From: CAZAOY01 sp964486925
Lineage (GTDB): Bacteria; Bacillota; Clostridia; Oscillospirales; Ruminococcaceae
DNA length: 22,912 nucleotides
NCBI GenBank assembly: GCA_964486925.1
Contig: CAZAOY010000041.1
Location: forward strand, 1 to 22,912
Direction: 5' to 3'
This document shows, piece after piece, positions 1-7,058 of the stretch. Below the pieces are notes generated by a model that saw only the letters and a list, made by a program, of their open reading frames with translations, was not told the origin of the DNA and did no database searches. A program made the translations under genes and the position numbers. The stretch's first letter is position 1. Each line of letters starts with the position of its first letter.

Positions 1-1062
1 TAGATATAGCGAAACTACAGAAGATCCCCCAGAGCTGATAAACGGCAACGTAATTCCTATTACAGGGAGCAGACATACCACCATACCAATATTAATAAGT
101 GACTGTGAAAAGATCACAGCAAACACCCCGATACAGATGTATCGTCCCAGATAATCATTAAACTTCAGCACATTAAGCAGTATCTTAGTACAGATTAAAC
201 AGATCATCCCCACCGTAAAGATACATCCTAAAAACCCTAAGGTCTGTCCTATATAGGAGAAGATAAAGTCATTGTAGCATTCGGGTACAAAGATAAGATC
301 CTTTGAAAATAACCCTTTTCCAACCACCCTGCCCGCACCTAACGCCGTCTTACCCAGAAGCTGTTGATACCCGTCCACAAGTGGGTCAATCTCAGGATTA
401 TACGCAACTGCAAACCGCATCTTAAGGTAATCAGGAAGGATGTATATCCAAACCACAGGCGAAAGGCATACGATAACCGATAGCCCCAGTAGGATATATT
501 TAAGAGATAACCCGCCCGCAAATATCATAATCATAAATACAAACACAAACACAAGTGCCGTACCTAAATCCCCCTGAAACGCTACCACCGCTATAATCCC
601 CCCACCATGAAGGCTAAGCAGTGTAAAGTTTCTAAGGTTATTAACCCTCCCCTTTACGGCAGTAAGATGGATAGCAAAGGACACTATAAACGAAAACTTT
701 AGTAGCTCTGCAGGCTGAAGGGTCATAACCCCAAGGTCAAGCCAAGCCTTGTCGTCGGAATAAGCTGGGGTTATCCCTATAAAGTAGGTGAGCACCACTA
801 ACAACAGGGTAAAGGGAAGATGGTACATCCATAGCTTTGCAATTACCTTGTAGTTAATGTTTGACACACAGATAGCGACAAAGATTCCGATTGTACTTGC
901 CAGAATCTGTGTTAGATATATACGGCCTGATGCCGCAAATCCCGCAGTGTAGACAGAGTACAAAAGCACACTGCTAAACCCCGAGATTGTTACGCAGAGT
1001 ATGAGAAGATATAGATCAGAATACCTAAAAAACCCCCACACCCTGCTAAACAATGTTTTCAT
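1..1062 (-). CDS. SEDS-family glycosyltransferase (RodA/FtsW/SpoVE), partial at 3' end
   Basis: This gene encodes an integral membrane peptidoglycan polymerase that uses lipid II and normally works with a class B penicillin-binding protein in elongation or division. The reading frame is open for 354 codons from ATG at 1062 to the window edge, so the C-terminus is missing. It is a chain of hydrophobic helices with the family landmarks LQPAEL (about residue 121), FQGDLGTAL (about 168-176), PECYNDFIF (260-268, holding the Asp of the extracellular catalytic loop) and LPFISSGGSS (339-348). The usual GEELG after DFIF reads GQTLG here. The short N-terminus suits RodA better than FtsW, but I cannot separate RodA from FtsW or SpoVE. 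Its ATG shares one base with the fhs stop (TAATG), and AGGG lies 8 nt upstream, so translation is probably coupled to fhs. Confidence 0.9.
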   Translation of the reverse strand, partial: MKTLFSRVWGFFRYSDLYLLILCVTISGFSSVLLYSVYTAGFAASGRIYLTQILASTIGIFVAICVSNINYKVIAKLWMYHLPFTLLLVVLTYFIGITPAYSDDKAWLDLGVMTLQPAELLKFSFIVSFAIHLTAVKGRVNNLRNFTLLSLHGGGIIAVVAFQGDLGTALVFVFVFMIMIFAGGLSLKYILLGLSVIVCLSPVVWIYILPDYLKMRFAVAYNPEIDPLVDGYQQLLGKTALGAGRVVGKGLFSKDLIFVPECYNDFIFSYIGQTLGFLGCIFTVGMICLICTKILLNVLKFNDYLGRYICIGVFAVIFSQSLINIGMVVCLLPVIGITLPFISSGGSSVVSLYL

Positions 1063-2735
1063 TAGAATAACCCTGAAATAACACCATCATTATCGATGTC
1101 TATAAGTGCCGCTGTCGGGGTCTTAGGAAGCCCCGGCATGGTCATAATAGCACCGGTATACACTACAATAAATCCTGCACCGCAGTTTACCCGCACATCC
1201 GAGATTGTAATGGTAAACCCGCTAGGCGCACCTAAAAGGTTAGGATCGTCTGATAAAGAATACTGATTCTTTGCTATACATATCGGAAGATTAGATAACT
1301 CTAACGCTTCAATATCCCTTATCGCCTTAGACGCCTTTGCGGTGTAAGCTACATCACCTGCACGGTAGATGTTAGTAGCAATGGTCTTAATCTTTTCCTT
1401 TATCGAAATATCTAATGGGTAAAGCGGAGAAAACCGCTCCCGCTCATCTAAATCACAGGCTTTAACTACTGTATTAGCAAGCTCGATACCGCCGTCGCCG
1501 CCATGTAAAAATACATCAGAGAATGCACATTCAACGCCCATCTCCTTGCAGTATTCCTTAACAATCTCTATCTCGCTGTCCGTATCGGTATAAAAATGGT
1601 TTATCGCAACCACTACAGGTATATTATACCTTTTCATGTTTTCGATATGTACCCCAAGGTTTACAATACCTGCTTTTAATGCCGAAACATTCTCATCTGT
1701 AAGCTGTGCCTTCTTTGCTCCGCCGTTATATTTAAGCGCTCGAATGGTAGCTACCACCACGATACAGCTAGGTTTTAACCCCGCCGCACGACATTTTATA
1801 TCTAAAAACTTTTCCGCCCCAAGATCCGACCCAAACCCTGCCTCGGTAATGGTATAGTCCGCTAGCTTTAACGCAAGCTTTGTCGCACGTACAGAGTTGC
1901 AGCCATGCGCAATATTTGCAAAAGGCCCGCCGTGGATTATAGCAGGGGTGTTCTCTACAGTCTGAACTAGATTTGGATTAATCGCATCCTTTAAAAGCGC
2001 AGTCATAGCACCCTGTGCATTTAGCTGTTTTGCATAGATAGGTTTGTTGTCATTGCTATATGCTATTAATATATTCCCGATCCGCTCCTTTAGATCCATT
2101 AGGTCGGAGGATAGACAGAGTATAGCCATAATCTCGCTTGCAACGGTTATCATAAACCCGTCCTCACGAGGTACCCCGTTAAGCTTGCCTCCCATGCCTA
2201 CTACCACATTACGCAGTGCACGGTCGTTCATGTCAAGACAACGTTTAAAGAGTATCCTTCTTGTGTCGATGTTAAGCTCGTTACCCTGTTGTAGGTGGTT
2301 ATCAATCATGGCGCACAGAAGGTTGTTAGCTGAGGTTATAGCATGCATATCGCCGGTAAAATGAAGGTTAATATCCTCCATAGGTACAACCTGTGCGTAC
2401 CCTCCTCCTGCCGCCCCACCCTTTACCCCGAATACAGGACCGAGCGACGGCTCTCTAAGCGCAATAATAGCCTTCTTACCAATCTTCTCCATCGCCTGTC
2501 CTAACCCTACGGTAGTGGTGGTCTTGCCCTCCCCTGCCGGGGTAGGGTTAATTGCTGTAACTAGGATTAAGTGACCGTCTTTGTTATCCTTAGTAGCTTT
2601 AATAAGCTCGTCACTAAGCTTACACTTATATCTACCGTAGCTTTCGATGTATTTTGAATCGATGGACAGACCTGCCGCAATATCGGTTATAGGCTTCATT
2701 ACTGCACTATTTGCTATCTGAATATCTGTTAACAT
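1062..2735 (-). CDS. fhs: Formate--tetrahydrofolate ligase
   Basis: This cytosolic enzyme makes 10-formyl-THF from formate, THF and ATP. It is the entry step of the methyl branch of one-carbon metabolism and of the Wood-Ljungdahl pathway in acetogens. The protein has 557 residues, the normal family length. It carries the ATP-binding P-loop TPAGEGKTTTT (residues 65-75), then REPSLGPVFGVKGGAAGGGY and the INLHFTGD block typical of the family. The ATG at 2735 has a clear GGAGG about 8 nt upstream. An extended -10 promoter lies about 120 nt upstream, leaving a leader with a 7-bp inverted repeat. No other Wood-Ljungdahl gene is in the window, so a general role in purine and one-carbon supply is the safe reading. 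Confidence 0.98.
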   Translation of the reverse strand: MLTDIQIANSAVMKPITDIAAGLSIDSKYIESYGRYKCKLSDELIKATKDNKDGHLILVTAINPTPAGEGKTTTTVGLGQAMEKIGKKAIIALREPSLGPVFGVKGGAAGGGYAQVVPMEDINLHFTGDMHAITSANNLLCAMIDNHLQQGNELNIDTRRILFKRCLDMNDRALRNVVVGMGGKLNGVPREDGFMITVASEIMAILCLSSDLMDLKERIGNILIAYSNDNKPIYAKQLNAQGAMTALLKDAINPNLVQTVENTPAIIHGGPFANIAHGCNSVRATKLALKLADYTITEAGFGSDLGAEKFLDIKCRAAGLKPSCIVVVATIRALKYNGGAKKAQLTDENVSALKAGIVNLGVHIENMKRYNIPVVVAINHFYTDTDSEIEIVKEYCKEMGVECAFSDVFLHGGDGGIELANTVVKACDLDERERFSPLYPLDISIKEKIKTIATNIYRAGDVAYTAKASKAIRDIEALELSNLPICIAKNQYSLSDDPNLLGAPSGFTITISDVRVNCGAGFIVVYTGAIMTMPGLPKTPTAALIDIDNDGVISGLF

Positions 2736-2774
2736 ATAAATTCCTCCAAGTTTTGTACTAGCTTTACTAATTTG

Positions 2775-2806
2775 GTAACATAATACTTTGCAACCATCAA
2801 TGTTAC
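2775..2806 (-). repeat. Inverted repeat in the fhs leader
   Basis: GTAACAT (2775-2781) and ATGTTAC (2800-2806) form a perfect 7-bp inverted repeat around 18 nt. It lies 40-70 nt upstream of the fhs start and inside its predicted leader. It could be a protein-binding site or a weak RNA hairpin. No regulator can be assigned. Confidence 0.4.
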
Positions 2807-2853
2807 GCCAATCAAATAAAAAGGTAAGATTAGATTAACGAATTAATAGCATT

Positions 2854-2882
2854 AGTATAACATAAACCAGAAAATATTTCTA
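2854..2882 (-). promoter_or_regulatory. Putative sigma-A promoter of fhs (extended -10)
   Basis: On the minus strand TAGAAA (2877-2882), a 17-nt spacer and TATACT (2854-2859) are preceded by TG in the extended -10 position. Transcription would start near 2847, giving a leader of about 110 nt before fhs. Confidence 0.5.
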
Positions 2883-2981
2883 CATTATTATGTTAATTTC
2901 TTAAATTTTTACTACAGCTTATTGTAAAAGTGGCAAATTTTAGGTATTTACTATAAAAATAAAAATATTTTGTAAATGCTA

Positions 2982-3010
2982 TTGCAATTGTTTTAAAAAA
3001 ATTATATAAT
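2982..3010 (+). promoter_or_regulatory. Putative sigma-A promoter of the DivIVA-like gene
   Basis: TTGCAA (2982-2987), a 17-nt spacer and a perfect TATAAT (3005-3010) form a convincing housekeeping promoter. The start would be near 3017, about 130 nt before the GTG at 3148. It probably also serves the fumarase beta gene up to the hairpin at 4680. Confidence 0.7.
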
Positions 3011-3054
3011 ATAGATAAACACATTTTCAAGGATTAATCAAGGGAATATTACTT

Positions 3055-3135
3055 ATGCTGACAATGCTTAGCAGTGGCGTTTATGCAGCGCTTTGTAGTA
3101 ATAACCCGTTTACAGATATAACAAATGAGATATAA
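3055..3135 (+). CDS. Possible 26-residue leader peptide
   Basis: An ATG-initiated ORF of 26 codons lies inside the predicted transcript leader and stops 12 nt before the GTG of the DivIVA-like gene. A weak AAGGG sits about 10 nt upstream of its ATG. The peptide starts MLTMLSSGVYAALC and has no codon run suggesting classical attenuation. It may be a translated leader, a coupling ORF or chance. I do not recognise it. Confidence 0.25.
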   Translation: MLTMLSSGVYAALCSNNPFTDITNEI

Positions 3136-3147
3136 AGGGGTGTCGTT

Positions 3148-4080
3148 GTGGATTTTAACGAAGTAAAGAGTGTACCCTTTGGAGGATATTCAAAATCCGA
3201 TGTAGAACGTTATGTAAGAGAACAAAATGATAAGTTTAACAGCTTTATAGAGAATACAAACTCACAGATAGTCTACTACACTAACAGTGTAGCAGAGCTT
3301 GAAAAGGCGATAAAGCTTCTGCACCTGCAAAAAAGCGATCTGGAGGATGAGGTTGCTAAGCTTAGATTTACAATAGAAAACGAATACAAACGGATAGAAA
3401 AGCTAACCGCCGAAAACAACAAGTACATGTCATACACACAGGATATAGAGGACTACGGTATCTCAAAATCCAGTGATACATATGATGCCCAAAGAAGGGC
3501 TAAGTTTATCCTCGCAAAGGCGCATGATGAGAGCGATAGGATACTAGCGGAGGTTAAACGAAAGGCGGCTATCGTCTTTAGAAAGTTAAAGAGCAGTGAA
3601 GAACAGGCTACTACACGAGCGAACGAGATCGCCCACAAGCTGTTAGAGGAAGCTAACCTTCAAGCAAGCGGTATAGTATCAAGAGCGCAGGAGCGTGCAA
3701 GAGATATTATCGAAACCGCTAATCAAACCCTGCAAAGGATGTCTTTGGAGAAATCAAGACTTGAAGCCGATATTATGAAGGCGGATACCCACGTTAGCAA
3801 TACAGGTGCTAACAGTTCAACCATTGGTAATCCAAATGCAAGCAATGGACAGGTTAGATCTAATCCCAGTAGCTCGGATATTGGGATTGAGGACAGCGTT
3901 AACGCGCAGGACGATAACACTATTGATTTAAACAGCGATAACTCCCCCACAGATGATCAGCTATCCTTCTCTAACAAAAGCGAGGGCATTACAATCGAGA
4001 TGGATGTCATAAGAAAGGATATAGACGACTCACTGCTTGATCTTGTTGAAACCCTAGACGGCATTACCACTTCGCTGTAA
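3148..4080 (+). CDS. DivIVA-domain coiled-coil protein
   Basis: The protein is cytoplasmic and peripheral to the membrane, of the DivIVA/GpsB type that marks curved membrane at poles and septa and recruits wall or sporulation factors. It has 310 residues. The N-terminus carries the DivIVA-like signature F-GGYSKSDVERYV (residues 11-23). Long predicted coiled coils follow at about 25-100 and 112-210, with many Lys, Glu and Arg. Next comes a low-complexity linker rich in Asn, Ser and Asp (about 215-280) and a final amphipathic segment (about 283-310). Translation starts at GTG 3148 with AAAGGGG just upstream. The specific role (DivIVA, GpsB-like or a clostridial paralogue) cannot be decided from sequence. 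It is first in its transcript, ahead of an unrelated fumarase subunit. Confidence 0.85.
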   Translation: MDFNEVKSVPFGGYSKSDVERYVREQNDKFNSFIENTNSQIVYYTNSVAELEKAIKLLHLQKSDLEDEVAKLRFTIENEYKRIEKLTAENNKYMSYTQDIEDYGISKSSDTYDAQRRAKFILAKAHDESDRILAEVKRKAAIVFRKLKSSEEQATTRANEIAHKLLEEANLQASGIVSRAQERARDIIETANQTLQRMSLEKSRLEADIMKADTHVSNTGANSSTIGNPNASNGQVRSNPSSSDIGIEDSVNAQDDNTIDLNSDNSPTDDQLSFSNKSEGITIEMDVIRKDIDDSLLDLVETLDGITTSL

Positions 4081-4111
4081 CAGATACTAGTACATACACG
4101 AAAGAAGGTGC

Positions 4112-4124
4112 GGAGGTTACCTCC
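4112..4124 (+). promoter_or_regulatory. Shine-Dalgarno embedded in a palindrome
   Basis: GGAGGTTACCTCC is a perfect 13-base palindrome containing the only good Shine-Dalgarno ahead of the TTG start at 4131. GGAG could pair with CTCC across a five-base loop and hide the site. The GGAGG-to-TTG gap is 14 nt, longer than usual. Confidence 0.45.
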
Positions 4125-4130
4125 ACAATT

Positions 4131-4655
4131 TTGAAGATAGTAAGATTAAATACAGATACATTAAAAGCTAACATTCCCTCACTTAAAGCGGGGGATAGAA
4201 TTTTGCTTAGCGGTGTGGTATATACCGCCAGAGATGCGGCGCATAAGCGCTTGATAGAGCTTTTAGATAACGGCAACACCCCTCCTATCCCTTTAACGGA
4301 TAGCGTTATCTACTACGCAGGCCCTACCCAAACACCAGAAAACCTGCCTATCGGCTCATGCGGCCCTACAACGTCATCAAGGATGGATCGCTTTACCCCA
4401 CAGCTTCTTGACTGCGGGATTATTGCCATGATCGGCAAGGGCGAGCGTTCACAGTCAGTTATCGACAGCATTGTGTTAAACAAGGCTGTCTACCTTTGTG
4501 CAATAGGCGGAGCGGGGGCGCTTGCGGCTAAATGCATTAAGAGCAACAAGGTAGTTGCTTTTGAAGAGTTAGGCTGTGAATCGATAAAACAGCTTATCTT
4601 TGAGGATTTTCCGCTTTTTGTTGGTGTAGACTGTTACGGTAACACCATAAATTAG
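4131..4655 (+). CDS. Class I fumarate hydratase / tartrate dehydratase beta subunit
   Basis: This is the swivel (C-terminal) domain of the oxygen-sensitive [4Fe-4S] fumarases, which interconvert fumarate and malate. In anaerobes it is usually a separate subunit paired with an alpha subunit that holds the cluster. The protein has 174 residues, as expected. Landmarks are LKAGDRILLSG (18-28), TARDAAHKR (32-40), YYAGP (61-65), GPTTSSRMD (78-86) and GKG (102-104). The frame has no ATG or GTG start nearby; TTG at 4131 places the N-terminus where the family begins. No alpha subunit is adjacent: the upstream gene is DivIVA-like and the downstream one is a MATE exporter. Specificity for fumarate versus L-tartrate cannot be read from this subunit. 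Confidence 0.88.
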   Translation: MKIVRLNTDTLKANIPSLKAGDRILLSGVVYTARDAAHKRLIELLDNGNTPPIPLTDSVIYYAGPTQTPENLPIGSCGPTTSSRMDRFTPQLLDCGIIAMIGKGERSQSVIDSIVLNKAVYLCAIGGAGALAAKCIKSNKVVAFEELGCESIKQLIFEDFPLFVGVDCYGNTIN

Positions 4656-4679
4656 TAGAATAAATATTGCTCTAGGCTT

Positions 4680-4708
4680 ACTCCATCGTCCGCCGCTATG
4701 GAGTTTTT
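4680..4708 (+). terminator. Rho-independent terminator after the fumarase beta gene
   Basis: ACTCCAT (4680-4686) pairs with ATGGAGT (4698-4704) around an 11-nt loop, followed by a short T-run. The 7-bp stem is modest, so termination may be partial, with some readthrough into the MATE gene. Confidence 0.55.
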
Positions 4709-4778
4709 GCACCTATGACATCATTAGTTAGGCATTGTCCAATTAATAGTACGGCGGAGAAATGGGTTTAAGTAAACA

Positions 4779-6143
4779 ATGAAGAAATTTTTCTCTAAGT
4801 TTATAACAGAAAAAGCATTCTACAAAACACTGCTGGTTATCGGTGTCCCCATTGCTGTACAAAATACTATTAGTGTATTTGTACAGATGTTAGATACCAT
4901 AATGTTAGGGGAGCTAGGGGATGTTGCGATCTCTGCCTCTGCCCTTGCGAATCAACCTTTTTTTATCTACAGCATGATAATATTCGGATTAGCCGGTGGC
5001 GCTTTAGCGCTAAACTCCCAGTACTGGGGGCAGAAGAACGTTGTGCCTATCCGCCAGATAATGACCTTTATAATCCGTGTATCTATGGTGGTAGGACTAC
5101 TCCTTTTTATAGTAGTACAGCTCTTTCCCGAACAGGTTATGATGATCTACACTAAAGACCCCGAAGTAATCTTTGAGGGTGCAAAGTATCTGCGTATAAT
5201 CTCCTGGACCTATGTTATGTTTGGGTTTACCTCCTCCTGCCTTATGATGATGCGTTCGGTGGAGATTGTAAAGATTGGGGTAGTCTCCAGTATTGTGGCT
5301 ATGGTTTTAAACGTAACCTTTAACTATGCATTAATCTTTGGTAAGTTTGGGCTTCCAAAGCTTGGTATTAGCGGTGCGGCATGGGCAACCCTTATCTCTA
5401 GAATAGCCGAGCTCTTACTAGCGCTAGCATTTATTATCTTCTTTGATAAAAAGCTTAAATTTAAACTAAAACACTTCTTTGAATGGAACAAAGAGCTTAT
5501 CGCCGACGTTATCCGTCAGTCTACTCCAGTGCTTATAAACGAATTTATGTGGTCTATCGGAATCTCTGTGCTGTCTATGATTATGGGTAGAATGGGTACT
5601 GAGGTGGTTGCCGCTAACTCCGTTATCAGCATTGTGCAACAGCTTTGTTTATGTATCGTATTCGGTGTTGCAAATGCCGCAGGTGTTATCGTTGGTAAGT
5701 ATATCGGCAAAGGAGATATGGATAATACTATAAAAAGCGCACATACTTTAACATGGATATCCTACGGTGTTGGGATACTGGTTATGGTAGCGATATTTTT
5801 ACTGAAGGATGTTGCGATTAACTTTTATAACATCTCCCCAAAAGCAAACGAGCTAGCACATCAGCTTATCTATATTATCATGGTAGCTTCCTTCTTTGTA
5901 TCACCTGCGGCTTTGTTTATAGTAGGTACTCTGCGTGCGGCGGGGGATGCAAAATATGCGTTATTAGCTGAAATCATTGCACTTTGGGGTGTTGCGGTTC
6001 CTCTGGGATTTTTAGGTGCTTTTGTACTGGATCTGCCTGTGTGGGGGGTATACCTGCTAATGAAGCTTGATGAACCTGTAAAGGTAATAATGTGTGCTAT
6101 TCGGATGAATGGTACAAAGTGGATACATAACGTTACAAAATAG
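4779..6143 (+). CDS. MATE-family multidrug/Na+ exporter
   Basis: This inner-membrane antiporter expels organic cations or drugs using a Na+ or H+ gradient. The protein has 454 residues with about 12 hydrophobic segments in two bundles. The N-terminal bundle carries the MATE block MLDTIMLGELG followed by LALNSQYWGQKN, and the C-terminal one has a matching GVANAAGVIVGKYIGKGD. The C-terminus is short and basic. An in-frame TAA at 4773-4775 fixes ATG 4779 as the first possible start. The only SD-like sequence (GGCGGAG, 4753-4759) is 19 nt away. A six-codon mini-ORF (ATG 4762) ends in TGA overlapping this ATG, which may couple translation. The RpiR-type regulator follows after 24 nt. The substrate is unknown. 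Confidence 0.93.
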   Translation: MKKFFSKFITEKAFYKTLLVIGVPIAVQNTISVFVQMLDTIMLGELGDVAISASALANQPFFIYSMIIFGLAGGALALNSQYWGQKNVVPIRQIMTFIIRVSMVVGLLLFIVVQLFPEQVMMIYTKDPEVIFEGAKYLRIISWTYVMFGFTSSCLMMMRSVEIVKIGVVSSIVAMVLNVTFNYALIFGKFGLPKLGISGAAWATLISRIAELLLALAFIIFFDKKLKFKLKHFFEWNKELIADVIRQSTPVLINEFMWSIGISVLSMIMGRMGTEVVAANSVISIVQQLCLCIVFGVANAAGVIVGKYIGKGDMDNTIKSAHTLTWISYGVGILVMVAIFLLKDVAINFYNISPKANELAHQLIYIIMVASFFVSPAALFIVGTLRAAGDAKYALLAEIIALWGVAVPLGFLGAFVLDLPVWGVYLLMKLDEPVKVIMCAIRMNGTKWIHNVTK

Positions 6144-6167
6144 CAAAACTGAGAGGATACAATATAA

Positions 6168-7052
6168 ATGGGTAAGAATTTTTTACAAGCGATTAAGTGT
6201 CAGGAGAATAAGTTTTCAAAGGGGCAAAAGCTTATCGCAAACTATATAACAAACCACTACGAGAAGGCGGCATTTATGACCGCCTCACGGCTTGGTCATA
6301 CCGTCGGTGTAAGTGAATCCACCGTGGTAAGATTTGCCTTTGAGCTAGGGTTTGACGGCTACCCACATATGCAACGACAGCTTCAAGAGATGATTAAAAA
6401 CAAGCTTACCGCTGTTCAGCGTATCGAGGTCGCAAACGAACAGATAGGTAATGGAGAGGTGCTCGATAACGTGCTTTACCACGATATCGAAAAGATTAAA
6501 AAAACCTTAGAGGACACCTCCCGCGAGGACTTTAACAGGGCGGTTGACGCTATTGTTGCCGCTAAAACAATCTATATCCTTGGTGCCAGAAGTGCCGCAA
6601 CCCTTGCCCGATTTGTAACCTTCTACTTTAATCTTATGTTTGATGATGTTCGGATGGTACATACCACCAGCTCTAGCGAGATGTTTGAGCAGATTATGCG
6701 GATGGGCGAGAAGGATGTTATAATCGGCATAAGCTTTCCACGGTACTCAAACCACACCGTTAACGCTCTAAAGTACGCAAAGGACAGCAAGGCTACGGTG
6801 ATATCCATAACCGACAGTGAGCAATCCCCTCTTGCAGAGATTGCGGACTGTCTGCTTCAAGCTAGCAGTGATATGGCTTCTTTTGTAGATTCACTTGTAG
6901 CGCCGCTTAGCCTTATAAACGCTCTAATTGTAGCAGTCGGGCTTAAAAAATCGGATGAGCTTAAGAACACCTTTGATAAGCTTGAGCACATCTGGGAAGA
7001 GTACGACGTTTACCAGAAGTCTGACGATCATCTAGATCAAGACGAGGTGTAG
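6168..7052 (+). CDS. MurR/RpiR-family transcriptional regulator (HTH + SIS)
   Basis: This DNA-binding regulator senses a phosphosugar. The protein has 294 residues. The N-terminal RpiR helix-turn-helix spans about 1-77, with the recognition region ASRLGHTVGVSESTVVRF (39-56). A linker leads into a SIS phosphosugar-binding domain (about 125-255) containing ILGARSAATLARF, then HTTSSSEMFEQI and IGISFPRYSNHTV. The ATG at 6168 has GAGAGG upstream. It follows the MATE gene by 24 nt and precedes the flavoprotein by 6 nt, so the three are probably co-transcribed. No sugar-phosphate gene is nearby, so the effector cannot be guessed. It may regulate its own operon or distant amino-sugar genes. Confidence 0.93.
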   Translation: MGKNFLQAIKCQENKFSKGQKLIANYITNHYEKAAFMTASRLGHTVGVSESTVVRFAFELGFDGYPHMQRQLQEMIKNKLTAVQRIEVANEQIGNGEVLDNVLYHDIEKIKKTLEDTSREDFNRAVDAIVAAKTIYILGARSAATLARFVTFYFNLMFDDVRMVHTTSSSEMFEQIMRMGEKDVIIGISFPRYSNHTVNALKYAKDSKATVISITDSEQSPLAEIADCLLQASSDMASFVDSLVAPLSLINALIVAVGLKKSDELKNTFDKLEHIWEEYDVYQKSDDHLDQDEV

Positions 7053-7058
7053 CTATAG

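Larger units (their letters stand above)
2736..3147. other. Divergent intergenic region between fhs and the DivIVA-like gene
   Basis: This 412-base, very AT-rich stretch holds two outward-facing promoters: minus-strand near 2854-2882 and plus-strand near 2982-3010. It also holds a GTAACAT/ATGTTAC inverted repeat (2775-2806) in the fhs leader and a possible 26-codon leader ORF (3055-3135). I looked for a THF riboswitch ahead of fhs and did not recognise one. Confidence 0.7.

Noticed and set aside
339..521. ORFs antisense or in other frames within rodA/ftsW, fhs, clpX, spoIIE and others
   Set aside because: They lie wholly inside well-supported genes, lack ribosome-binding sites and have no recognisable domains.
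2736..2850. THF riboswitch in the fhs leader
   Set aside because: The leader is AT-rich and shows none of the conserved THF-I blocks I know; only a simple 7-bp inverted repeat is present.
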